Positions 1-4,751 are shown, counted from the first letter of the stretch. The stretch: 5,365 nt of DNA from JAAZFZ01 sp035647435 (GCA_035647435.1 DASRNM010000029.1:1-5365); one strand, 5' to 3'. Numbers and translations are program-made. The notes: generated by a model from the letters alone, not told the origin.

Positions 1-80
1 TCTATATACAGGCTAAGGCCGTGCTCACTGCCAAAGTCTTTTGATATCGAGGTGTTTTCAACCAAAGTTTTAATAAGCAT
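1..80 (-). CDS. MBL-fold metallo-hydrolase, N-terminal end (partial, runs off left edge)
   Basis: Reading leftward from an ATG at 80-78, 26 codons stay open to the window edge. The peptide begins MLIKTLVENTS and continues with FGSEHGLSLYI. This matches the N-terminus typical of COG1237-type MBL-fold hydrolases, in which a KTLVEN strand and a G(S/A)EHGLS segment precede the first beta hairpin. The metal-binding HxHxDH motif would lie beyond the edge and cannot be checked. The start sits 4 nt after the stop of the MinD-type ATPase gene (TAA at 87-85). A purine-rich GGTGG stretch inside the end of that gene can act as ribosome binding site, so the two were almost certainly one transcription unit. 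Such hydrolases often sit beside MinD/NifX-like genes in anaerobes, and their substrate is generally unknown. Because the upstream gene is truncated, this gene may have lost its promoter. Confidence 0.7.
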   Translation of the reverse strand, partial: MLIKTLVENTSISKDFGSEHGLSLYI

Positions 81-84
81 GACT

Positions 85-420
85 TTAGCCACCACCTTTT
101 TCAAAGAGCAGATTCATTGTTTTGTGATAAACCTCTTTAACCGCCGTCCCCGATGTGCAGTCTATGTCTACAATGGTTTGACCATTATTTATAGCTTTAA
201 CCGCACCTAAGTCAAAGGGTATCCTGCCAATAAAGGGCAGCCCTTGTTTTTTACAAAAGTCTTCAATCTTCTCTGTGTTCTCAATGTTGGTATCGTATTT
301 GTTGATACATACCGCTGTCTTTGTCCCGAATTTCGCTGCTGTTTTTATAACGCGCTCCATATCGCTGATACCTGATATGGAAGATTCTGCGACTATCAAA
401 ACCATATCCACACCGCTAAG
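85..420 (-). pseudogene. MinD-superfamily P-loop ATPase, C-terminal fragment (5' end lost at junction)
   Basis: About 111 codons read leftward from about 420 to a TAA at 87-85. Recognisable segments are LSGVDMVLIVAESS, then SISGISDMERVIKTAAKFG, then AVCINKYDTN, then GLPFIGRIPFD, and a final helix before FEKGGG. This is the C-terminal part of the COG1149-type MinD-superfamily ATPase, which is usually close to 280-290 residues and carries a deviant Walker A and two inserted 4Fe-4S ferredoxin motifs in the part that is missing here. Right of about 420 the same frame stays open to 495, but those residues are antisense to a VirB4-like gene and do not belong to the ATPase. With no P-loop and no start the fragment should be non-functional. 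It lies 4 nt before the MBL hydrolase start. The rest of its frame is undamaged, so the break is recent or artificial. Confidence 0.8.
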
Positions 421-426
421 GAAACC
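412..426. other. Rearrangement junction: MinD-type ATPase / VirB4-like ATPase
   Basis: Left of this point the minus strand encodes native MinD-type sequence (LSGVDMVL starting at 420). Right of it the plus strand encodes native VirB4-type sequence (ETREFLDDLTTRDQRM starting at 421). Going left of 421 in the VirB4 frame, a TGA appears at 373-375 and the intervening residues do not look like the family. No target-site duplication, inverted repeat or insertion-sequence end is visible at the switch, which suggests illegitimate recombination, deletion or mis-assembly. The exact breakpoint can be fixed only to within a few bases. Confidence 0.7.
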
Positions 427-1158
427 CGCGAGTTTTTGGATGACCTGACTACCCGTGACCAGCGCATGATGTTTGCTGTGGTAACCCTTACCCATATCGC
501 CGACACGAAAGAACAGCTTGACAATGACACCGAATCCCTACTTTCTACGGCACGAAAACATCTGTGCCAGTTTGGAACGCTGAAGTATCAGCAGATGGAT
601 GGGCTGAATACCGTTTTGCCCTTTGGCTTGCGAAAGATAAATGCGCTACGAACTCTTACCACCGAATCTTTGGCGGTTCTGATTCCGTTCCGTGCGCAGG
701 AAATTAATCACAGCGGCGGTGTATATCAGGGGGTCAATGTCATATCCAAAAATCCGATATTCGTCAATCGGAAAGCCTTGCTCAACGGTAATGGATTCAT
801 CTTCGGTGTTCCCGGCTCAGGTAAATCCATGACGGCCAAGCGTGAGGAAATATCTATTTTAATGTCCGATTCCGATGCGGATATCATCCTCATTGATCCG
901 GAGCGGGAATATACACCACTCGTTAACGCATTCGGAGGCGAAATCATCCGTATTTCCGCCACCTCAAACGCTCACATCAATGCAATGGATATTAACAGCG
1001 AATACGGTGACGGTGCGAATCCGGTTATCTTGAAGTCGGAATTTATCTTATCGCTTTGTGAACAGCTCATTGGCGGTCAAAGTTTGGGTGCAAAACAAAA
1101 ATCCCTGATTGACCGATGTACCGCCAATGTCTATAAAGAATATATCCAAAGCGGTTAG
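421..1158 (+). pseudogene. VirB4/TraE-type conjugation ATPase, internal fragment
   Basis: The frame is open from the left junction to a TAG at 1156-1158, about 245 codons. It contains LDDLTTRDQRMMFAVVT, then HIADTKEQLDNDTESL, a Walker A motif GVPGSGKS at 805-828 and the family's DPEREY motif at 895-912. These features are typical of the type IV secretion/conjugation ATPase of Tn1549- or CTn-like elements, a protein of roughly 800 residues that energises DNA transfer at the membrane. Only the middle is here. The N-terminal third and the C-terminal region holding Walker B and the later RecA-fold motifs are missing. The TTG at 436 is an internal codon with no ribosome binding site, not a start. 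The closing TAG is formed by the junction with the next fragment. There are no internal frameshifts or stops, so decay has not begun. Confidence 0.85.
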
Positions 1159-1160
1159 TG
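1148..1160. other. Rearrangement junction: VirB4-like ATPase / BclA-type protein tail
   Basis: The VirB4 frame ends YKEYIQSG and meets a stop at 1156-1158. In the +1 frame a BclA-type tail becomes recognisable from about AVSVSEAGQ (from about 1151). The GCGGTTA at 1151-1157 can be read as the end of either parent, so short microhomology at the join is possible. No insertion-sequence end or direct repeat is visible. The ATG at 1109 that opens the second frame lies inside VirB4 sequence and is not a real start. Confidence 0.65.
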
Positions 1161-1399
1161 TAAGTGAGGCGGGTCAACTCATTTTAACTCTTGATGGCGC
1201 TGACTTAGCATATACGGTGGTAGGTCGTGCAACAGGCACCTCTCAGATTGCAGGTATGGCTATAGTGGAAACAACAGCCGTAAACTCAATACTAACCGTA
1301 CGAAATCCTATGGGCAACTCAACGGCATTGACCATCACTCCGCTTGCAGGAGGCACTCGACCAGTTTCCGCACACCTTGTTATCACGCAAATTCAATAA
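1151..1399 (+). pseudogene. BclA-type collagen-like spore-surface protein, C-terminal domain fragment
   Basis: About 82 codons end at a TAA at 1397-1399. They carry SEAGQLILTLDGADLAYTVV, then GRATGTSQIAGMAIVETTA, NSILTVRNPMGNSTALTITP and AGGTRPVSAHLVITQIQ. The short beta strands, small-residue bias and the order LxLDG, GRATGTSQI, LTVRNP, AGGT match the trimeric jelly-roll C-terminal domain of BclA-like exosporium or collagen-like surface proteins, where the domain nucleates trimers at the fibre tip. The Gly-X-Y repeats and N-terminal targeting region expected upstream are absent, replaced by the VirB4 fragment. There is no usable start or ribosome binding site, so the piece should not be translated as a separate protein. 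A hairpin terminator candidate follows at 1421-1447. Confidence 0.72.
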
Positions 1400-1420
1400 A
1401 TTAAATAGTAATGCATTGTC

Positions 1421-1447
1421 TGCCACGGTTCATAGAGGGCCGTGGCA
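1421..1447 (+). terminator. Hairpin, probable terminator of the BclA-type gene
   Basis: TGCCACGG at 1421-1428 pairs perfectly with CCGTGGCA at 1440-1447 across an 11-nt loop. It lies 22 nt after the stop of the BclA-type fragment and is followed by an A/T-rich run with several short T stretches rather than one clean T tract. Position and GC-rich stem suit a rho-independent terminator, though the T tract is weak. Confidence 0.5.
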
Positions 1448-1567
1448 AAAATATTATTTATTTATATTAGATGGATTGTAAAATGAAGTGCGCCACCCAT
1501 GATGGATAAATTGATAGCCCAGAACGAAACCTTATCCTTTTGCCTGTGTTATTCCTGACTATGCATT
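1448..1567. other. Intergenic stretch with no recognisable gene
   Basis: This AT-rich stretch lies between two hairpins. The minus strand stays open for about 34 codons (residues such as RNNTGKRIRFRSGLS), and the plus strand has only a nine-codon reading frame. Neither has a good ribosome binding site or a recognisable family. Given the remnants to its right it may be eroded mobile-element DNA, but I cannot support a specific assignment. Confidence 0.4.
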
Positions 1568-1606
1568 AAAAATCACTCAACATTAAAAATTGAGTGATTT
1601 TTTCGT
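1568..1606. terminator. Bidirectional rho-independent terminator
   Basis: AAAAATCACTCAA (1568-1580) pairs perfectly with TTGAGTGATTTTT (1590-1602) across a 9-nt loop. On the plus strand it is followed by T runs broken only by CG, and on the minus strand the left arm gives a T-rich tail. It lies 9 nt beyond the stop codon of the minus-strand recombinase remnant (TAA at 1617-1615), so it most likely ended that gene. It would also stop plus-strand transcription coming from the left. Confidence 0.8.
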
Positions 1607-1614
1607 TTTTGCCC

Positions 1615-1790
1615 TTATCCTCCCACATCCACCATCACCCCAGACTTAAACTCAACGGTAAATTTGTCTTCGTAGACGGTGACTTTTTCAATCAGTCATC
1701 GAACAAGTTGCCCATCGTATTCGGTGAGAGCGGTGGGTTGCTTTTTGGAAATGCGTTTAGGTGCAACACCATTTAATTTTACATGCGAAC
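1615..1790 (-). pseudogene. Large serine recombinase, C-terminal tail remnant 1
   Basis: Read leftward, the strand encodes HVKLNGVAPKRISKKQPTAL, then TEYDGQLVR, an in-frame TGA at about 1703, then LIEKVTVYEDKFTVEFKSG and VMVDVGG before a TAA at 1617-1615. The block LTEYDxxLVRRLIEKVTVY(E/D)DKFTVEFKSG is the characteristic end of large serine recombinases of Clostridia integrative elements. The TGA stands where the second Arg of VRR is expected and is one base away from an AGA or CGA codon. The catalytic resolvase domain, zinc ribbon and coiled coil are gone, so the gene is dead. A strong bidirectional terminator follows it. The upstream end is uncertain because a TAG interrupts the frame near 1797. 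Confidence 0.75.
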
Positions 1791-1821
1791 CGTTCTACTT
1801 ATTGAGCATACAATATTGATA

Positions 1822-1830
1822 AGGGAGGGG
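1822..1830 (+). promoter_or_regulatory. Ribosome binding site of the 83-residue gene
   Basis: AGGGAGGGG ends 6 nt before the ATG at 1837. This is strong and well placed, and it is the main evidence that the small reading frame is a real gene. Confidence 0.7.
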
Positions 1831-1836
1831 TAGCGC

Positions 1837-2088
1837 ATGGAAAAATGGATTACAAGCTTAAAAACCAACACACCTCAAGAAGGTTTTGAATTGGCTATTA
1901 AACTTTCACAAAAAGGTGTTGAGTACACACAACCATCTGAAGAGATTAGAAAAAGGCTGCGTCCGTATTATTCAAGAAATGCAACCAGTTTAATATCTGC
2001 GTCACAAGTCATAGCAATCAATTATCAAACAGTTGCGGCTGCTAATAACTATTGGAAAGATGGCCAAAGTTCTTTAGAAATGTACTGA
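1837..2088 (+). CDS. Small hypothetical protein, 83 residues
   Basis: An ATG with a strong ribosome binding site opens an 83-residue frame ending in TGA at 2086-2088. I do not recognise the family. The protein is soluble in character, with no signal peptide or membrane segment and a basic N-terminal half. It appears mostly helical: an N-terminal helix around residues 13-29, a charged segment EEIRKRLRPYY around 36-46, and a second helical stretch around 50-71 rich in Ala, Ser and Gln. It has no cysteine. The gene is intact and lies between two decayed minus-strand recombinase tails, so it may be cargo or an accessory gene of the element, or a host gene the element landed beside. An orphan regulator or recombinase helper is possible but nothing in the sequence demonstrates it. 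Confidence 0.65.
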   Translation: MEKWITSLKTNTPQEGFELAIKLSQKGVEYTQPSEEIRKRLRPYYSRNATSLISASQVIAINYQTVAAANNYWKDGQSSLEMY

Positions 2089-2130
2089 TTAACAAGCGGT
2101 ATCCAAAACATAAGCATAGAGATTTGATAT

Positions 2131-2181
2131 GTAAAGCAAGACACTCTACGTGTTTTATTCTCGTAGAATGCCTTGCTTTGC
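2131..2181. repeat. Long interrupted hairpin after recombinase remnant 2
   Basis: The outer arms AAAGCAAG (2133-2140) and CTTGCTTT (2172-2179) pair perfectly and extend by a G.T and a G-C pair to 2131/2181. After a 4x4 internal loop, the inner arms TCTACG (2145-2150) and CGTAGA (2162-2167) pair across an 11-nt loop. There is no clear T tract on either side. By position it lies just beyond the minus-strand recombinase remnant and 42 nt after the 83-residue gene, so it could have terminated either, but a decayed terminator is as much as can be said. Confidence 0.55.
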
Positions 2182-2184
2182 CTT

Positions 2185-2265
2185 TCACATTCACCGTCAC
2201 ATAGGGCTTGAATGCCATGGCGAACTTGTCATTGTAGACGGCAACTTTATTCGTTCAGTCACTGT
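2185..2265 (-). pseudogene. Large serine recombinase, C-terminal tail remnant 2
   Basis: Read leftward, the strand encodes NKVAVYNDKFAMAFKPYV followed by TVNVKG. This aligns without gaps to the EKVTVYEDKFTVEFKSGVMV stretch of remnant 1 from the GTCTAC codons onward (48 nt each). Immediately upstream the nucleotides match again only after allowing one extra base, so the frame is shifted, and a TGA lies in frame just before it. Both remnants carry TGACTGA at the equivalent place. No proper stop follows the VNVKG end and the frame runs on into the hairpin at 2131-2181. Only about 25 residues survive, so this is an older or more damaged copy than remnant 1. Confidence 0.6.
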
Positions 2266-2278
2266 TTATGGCATTCAA
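2208..2278. repeat. 11-bp perfect inverted repeat spanning recombinase remnant 2
   Basis: TTGAATGCCAT at 2208-2218 and ATGGCATTCAA at 2268-2278 are perfect inverted copies separated by 49 nt. The left arm lies inside the recombinase remnant at a place where it diverges from remnant 1. The role is unknown. It could be a trace of rearrangement or part of a larger structured element together with the neighbouring inverted repeats. Confidence 0.5.
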
Positions 2279-2287
2279 AAAGCGCAC

Positions 2288-2366
2288 ACTGACAACTTAC
2301 AAAGCTCGATATAAAAAACAAATCAGAGCAGCAATAAAGTTATTGCTGCTCTGAAATATTGTCAGT
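2288..2366. repeat. 8-bp inverted repeat enclosing the terminator hairpin
   Basis: ACTGACAA (2288-2295) and TTGTCAGT (2359-2366) are perfect inverted copies that bracket the strong hairpin at 2323-2354 almost symmetrically (27 nt on the left, 4 nt on the right). Its short length means chance cannot be excluded. Confidence 0.4.
2311..2354 (-). terminator. Strong minus-strand rho-independent terminator with no surviving gene
   Basis: TCAGAGCAGCAATA (2323-2336) and TATTGCTGCTCTGA (2341-2354) form a perfect 14-bp stem with a 4-nt loop. On the minus strand it is followed by TTTGTTTTTTAT, the complement of 2311-2322, giving a textbook terminator for transcripts arriving from the right. On the plus strand there is no T tract. 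No minus-strand gene exists between it and the membrane-protein remnant, so its original gene has been lost or the terminator now only shields what lies to its left. Confidence 0.75.
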
Positions 2367-2375
2367 TGCTATAAT
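2367..2375 (+). promoter_or_regulatory. Extended -10 promoter-like element
   Basis: TGCTATAAT is a perfect extended -10 (TGnTATAAT). No good -35 box lies 16-18 nt upstream, where the terminator stem sits. Transcription would run toward the membrane-protein remnant, about 190 nt away, and the SulP gene. This is a pattern match only. Confidence 0.3.
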
Positions 2376-2425
2376 ATTTGAAATATCCGGACATGCACTT
2401 CGCGCTGTATCATATGTTAATTAGT

Positions 2426-2446
2426 ATTGAAAATTGAATTTTCGAT
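2426..2446. repeat. AT-rich dyad, possible operator
   Basis: GAAAATT and AATTTTC are perfect inverted arms around a single central G (2429-2443). They extend outward with one T.G mismatch and two more pairs to 2426/2446. A compact dyad of this size fits a dimeric regulator site, but no regulator gene is nearby and AT-rich DNA produces such dyads by chance. Confidence 0.3.
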
Positions 2447-2513
2447 GCAATGTTTGGAGCAATCGTTGTTTATGTAGCGCTGGCGCCACTATGATTTGCT
2501 TAGTTTAAGGTGT

Positions 2514-2540
2514 TTGTGATAGACTATATAACACTATAAG
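2514..2540 (+). promoter_or_regulatory. Weak promoter candidate for the membrane-protein remnant
   Basis: TTGTGA (2514-2519) and TATAAG (2535-2540) are separated by 15 nt, shorter than the preferred 17. A second possible -10, TATAAC at 2527-2532, overlaps the spacer. The placement just ahead of the ribosome binding site at 2554-2558 supports it modestly. Confidence 0.3.
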
Positions 2541-2565
2541 CGTTGAATTTAAAAGGAGTGAGAAC

Positions 2566-2836
2566 ATAAAGAAGAGAACACAGGGAATACTGTTTTGGAC
2601 GCTGAGACTCCTGCCCATTTTATTAATTTGTTTCCTGGCATTGTTTTCGCTTGATGTGTTTGAGCCATCAAAAAGTACAGAAGAATATTGATTGGGTTGC
2701 TCATGCACAATTTTCTCTCAATCATTATGATTGTCTTGCCATAACATGGAGTCTAACTATTGCTGGGCCGGCATTTATAATCGGTGTTTTATTTCTGGCA
2801 AACTGGAAGAAGGAAATAAAATGCATTAAAGTATAA
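2566..2836 (+). pseudogene. Small multi-pass membrane protein (DUF7670-like), disrupted
   Basis: A good ribosome binding site, AGGAG at 2554-2558, sits 7 nt before ATA AAG AAG, exactly where ATG would be expected. The frame then encodes KKRTQGILFWTLRLLPIL, a hydrophobic helix and FLALFSLDVFEPSKSTEEY before a TGA at 2689-2691. Restoring one A at about 2685 continues into ILIGLLMHNFLSIIMIVLP, a second hydrophobic helix, which stops at 2742. A third frame supplies LAITWSLTIAGPAFIIGVLF and ANWKKEIK, ending in TAA at 2834-2836. The order of segments (WxxRxL helix, FSLDVF, LMHxxxS helix, then a final helix with SGP or AGPAF and a NW end) matches, from memory, small four-helix membrane proteins of the DUF7670 type. 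About 40 residues, including the third helix, appear deleted near 2736-2742. At least three lesions make this a clear pseudogene. Confidence 0.7.
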
Positions 2837-2931
2837 AGGACGAGAAGCGTGATTGAACTTTTAATAATTCTTTAAAGTCGGTTTTGCATGTTTACATATT
2901 GCATTTTTATGAGGAGGTTAACGTAGAATAA
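2837..2931 (+). promoter_or_regulatory. Leader of the SulP gene with ribosome binding site
   Basis: GAGGAGG at 2911-2917 is a near-perfect Shine-Dalgarno sequence, but it lies 14 nt from the ATG at 2932, longer than the usual 5-9. An in-frame TAA at 2929-2931 directly precedes that ATG, so no upstream start in this frame is possible. Promoter candidates are weak: a TTGAAC at 2853-2858 has no -10 at standard spacing. No terminator separates this gene from the membrane-protein remnant, so read-through from the left is possible. Confidence 0.5.
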
Positions 2932-4581
2932 ATGAGACCAAAATTCTTTACAACAATTAAAAACTATTCTAGGCAAGAATTTATTAGTGACTTAACGGCT
3001 GGCATTATAGTGGCTATCGTAGCTCTCCCTCTTTCTATTGCCCTTGCAATCGCATCAGGGGTTTCACCAGAAAAAGGTTTGCATACTGCCATTATAGCCG
3101 GTTTTATTATTTCTCTGTTGGGGGGGAGCCGTGTTCAAATCGGCGGACCAACAGGGGCTTTTATGATTATCATTTATGGTATTATCGTTGAATTCGGCAT
3201 TGACGGTTTAATTATGGCCACCATCATGGGAGGCATAATTATGATTATGATGGGCCTTTTCAAATTGGGTGGCGCAATTAAATTCATCCCTCACACTATC
3301 ACCACGGGGTTTACGAGTGGCATTGCTGTCACCATATTCTCTTCCCAGATCAATGATTTTTTGGGGCTCAACTTGTCTAATGTACCACCAGAATTTATAG
3401 GCAAATGGTCATTGTTTCTATCAAATTTAAGGAGCATAGACGGGCTGACCTTGGCCATTGGTTTGTTGGCGTTGGGCATCATCGTTTTTTGGCCTAAACA
3501 TAAGATTAAAATTCCAGGCACGCTAGTAGCATTGATTGTCGCCACTTTGGTGGTTCAACTGGCAGGCTTAAATGTGATGACCATTGGCAGCAAGTTTGGA
3601 GAATTATCATCATCTTTACCTGTTCCCCATTTGCCAATGGCTAGCCTGGATTTTGATAAGATAAAACTTCTCATTGCCCCAGCCTTCACAATTGCTATTT
3701 TAGGTTCTATTGAATCGCTTTTGTCTGCTGTGGTGGCAGATGGTATGATCGGTGGCAAGCATCGTTCCAACACTGAACTCATAGCCCAAGGGGTTGCCAA
3801 CATTGCATCGGGGTTATTTGGCGGCATGCCTGCCACAGGTGCTATTGCAAGGACTGTGACTAACATTGACAACGGGGGAAGAACGCCGGTCGCAGGCATA
3901 GTGCACTCCGTGGTGATGTTGCTTATTATGTTAATTTTCATGCCATATGCGCAAATGATTCCCTTATCAGCCTTGGCTGCAGTGCTTATTGTGGTAGCTT
4001 ACAATATGAGTGAATGGCGTGAGTTTTCTGAGTTATTGAAATCACCAAAAAGTGATGTTGCCGTATTACTCTTTACGTTTTTTATCACAGTGCTTGTTGA
4101 TTTGGTGGTGGCGATTGGTGTAGGCACGGTTTTAGCAGCATTCTTGTTTATGAAGAGAATGGCCGATGTTAGTAGCGTCAAGGAATTGACGCGCGATCAT
4201 CTTGAAGATGATGATAGCTTTACCCCTTATTTTGATGAAACATTGTTACAAAAGCTTCCTCGAGATATTCAAGCTTATGAAATCAATGGAGCTATGTTTT
4301 TTGGTGCGGCAGACAAATTCTTGGAAGTGATTACAAAATCTAGAAATGACACACGCGTCATTATTCTGCGTCTTAGAAATGTGACGGCGATGGACGCCAC
4401 GGCAGTGCATGCTATAAAACGATTTATTAAAAACTGTAAAAAATATGATATTAAGATAGTTATTTCAGGGCTAAAACCTCAACCTTATGAAACACTTAAA
4501 AAAACAGGGGTTTTAGATGAAATTGGTGAAGAAAATATATTTGAGCTCTTTGAAGAGGCGTTGATTTTTTCTAAAACATAG
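2932..4581 (+). CDS. SulP-family inorganic anion transporter with STAS domain, 549 residues
   Basis: This is an intact inner-membrane transporter of the SulP (SLC26-related) family, which moves sulfate, bicarbonate or other small anions by secondary transport. Residues 17-410 form the transporter core with about a dozen hydrophobic helices. Family landmarks are the TM3 segment IGGPTGAF (70-77), GSIESLLSAVVADGM (258-272) with the conserved Glu261, and the signature from KHRSNTELIAQG through GMPATGAIARTVTN (276-311). After an acidic linker (RDHLEDDDS, 421-429), residues 446-545 form a cytoplasmic STAS domain. Its AMDATAVHAI segment (486-495) occupies the place of the SpoIIAA-type phosphorylation loop. 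The length is normal for the family. The family cannot be split by substrate from sequence alone, so sulfate, bicarbonate and dicarboxylate all remain possible. No sulfate-assimilation or carbonic anhydrase gene is adjacent to decide it. Confidence 0.93.
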   Translation: MRPKFFTTIKNYSRQEFISDLTAGIIVAIVALPLSIALAIASGVSPEKGLHTAIIAGFIISLLGGSRVQIGGPTGAFMIIIYGIIVEFGIDGLIMATIMGGIIMIMMGLFKLGGAIKFIPHTITTGFTSGIAVTIFSSQINDFLGLNLSNVPPEFIGKWSLFLSNLRSIDGLTLAIGLLALGIIVFWPKHKIKIPGTLVALIVATLVVQLAGLNVMTIGSKFGELSSSLPVPHLPMASLDFDKIKLLIAPAFTIAILGSIESLLSAVVADGMIGGKHRSNTELIAQGVANIASGLFGGMPATGAIARTVTNIDNGGRTPVAGIVHSVVMLLIMLIFMPYAQMIPLSALAAVLIVVAYNMSEWREFSELLKSPKSDVAVLLFTFFITVLVDLVVAIGVGTVLAAFLFMKRMADVSSVKELTRDHLEDDDSFTPYFDETLLQKLPRDIQAYEINGAMFFGAADKFLEVITKSRNDTRVIILRLRNVTAMDATAVHAIKRFIKNCKKYDIKIVISGLKPQPYETLKKTGVLDEIGEENIFELFEEALIFSKT

Positions 4582-4663
4582 AGCAAATAACTAAGCAAAT
4601 CGAAATTTCTCCACAGCAAAGTGAACTGAGTTTACCTGTAGGGATTTCATTTTGATATGTGAA

Positions 4664-4691
4664 TTGAAAACTCATCTAATGGTGATAATAC
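4664..4691 (+). promoter_or_regulatory. Probable sigma-A promoter of the alkyltransferase-like gene
   Basis: TTGAAA (4664-4669) and TAATAC (4686-4691) are 16 nt apart. The -10 is preceded by TGA, giving an extended -10 (TGnTAATAC). The overlapping GATAAT at 4684-4689 is an alternative -10 with a short spacer. The predicted start of transcription near 4698 leaves a leader of about 50 nt, so this gene probably has its own transcript. Confidence 0.5.
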
Positions 4692-4736
4692 ATGGGAGTT
4701 AATGTTTTGTTTAATAGGTCGCAGTAATTGTTTAGA

Positions 4737-4744
4737 AAAGAGGG
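4737..4744 (+). promoter_or_regulatory. Ribosome binding site that sets the TTG start at 4752
   Basis: AAAGAGGG lies 7 nt before TTG at 4752-4754. The frame also opens at a TTG at 4728, but that codon is upstream of the ribosome binding site and has no site of its own, so 4752 is preferred. Confidence 0.6.
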
Positions 4745-4751
4745 TTGTGTT

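Larger units (their letters stand above)
2266..2565. other. Gene-free stretch between recombinase remnant 2 and the broken membrane-protein gene
   Basis: I see no coding region on either strand here. The stretch holds nested inverted repeats (2288-2366), including a minus-strand terminator, an extended -10 promoter-like element (2367-2375), a near-palindromic AT-rich dyad (2426-2446), a TGGCGCCA palindrome (about 2479-2486), and a weak promoter and ribosome binding site for the pseudogene that starts at 2566. Confidence 0.6.
4582..4751 (+). other. Intergenic region upstream of the alkyltransferase-like gene
   Basis: 170 nt with no coding sequence. A weak dyad at about 4621-4635 (GTGAACT, G, AGTTTAC with one wobble) follows the SulP gene but has no T tract, so no convincing terminator is seen. 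The right half holds the promoter described at 4664-4691. Confidence 0.5.

Noticed and set aside
436..438. TTG as the start codon of a 240-residue conjugation ATPase
   Set aside because: There is no ribosome binding site, the family sequence continues upstream to about 421, and intact relatives have several hundred residues before this point. The codon is internal.
421..495. N-terminal extension of the minus-strand MinD-type fragment
   Set aside because: These residues are the antisense of well-supported VirB4 coding sequence and do not resemble the ATPase family.
726..962. 78-residue minus-strand reading frame
   Set aside because: It is antisense to the Walker A and DPE region of the VirB4 fragment, with no family resemblance and no ribosome binding site.
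1109..1111. ATG as the start of a 96-residue BclA-like gene
   Set aside because: The first dozen or more residues are an out-of-frame reading of VirB4 sequence, and recognisable BclA-type sequence begins only at about 1151.
1594..1776. 60-residue plus-strand reading frame
   Set aside because: It is the complement of the serine recombinase tail, starts inside a terminator stem and has no ribosome binding site.
2288..2366. Insertion-sequence terminal inverted repeats
   Set aside because: The interior is only a terminator hairpin, there is no transposase and no evident target duplication.
2505..2708. 67-residue minus-strand reading frame, a possible owner of the minus-strand terminator at 2311-2354
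   Set aside because: It overlaps the plus-strand membrane-protein remnant, its sequence is the antisense of hydrophobic coding sequence, and it ends about 150 nt before the terminator. I do not consider it a gene.
3291..4181. Three minus-strand reading frames within the SulP gene
   Set aside because: They are shadows of a strongly supported transporter gene, without ribosome binding sites or recognisable motifs.
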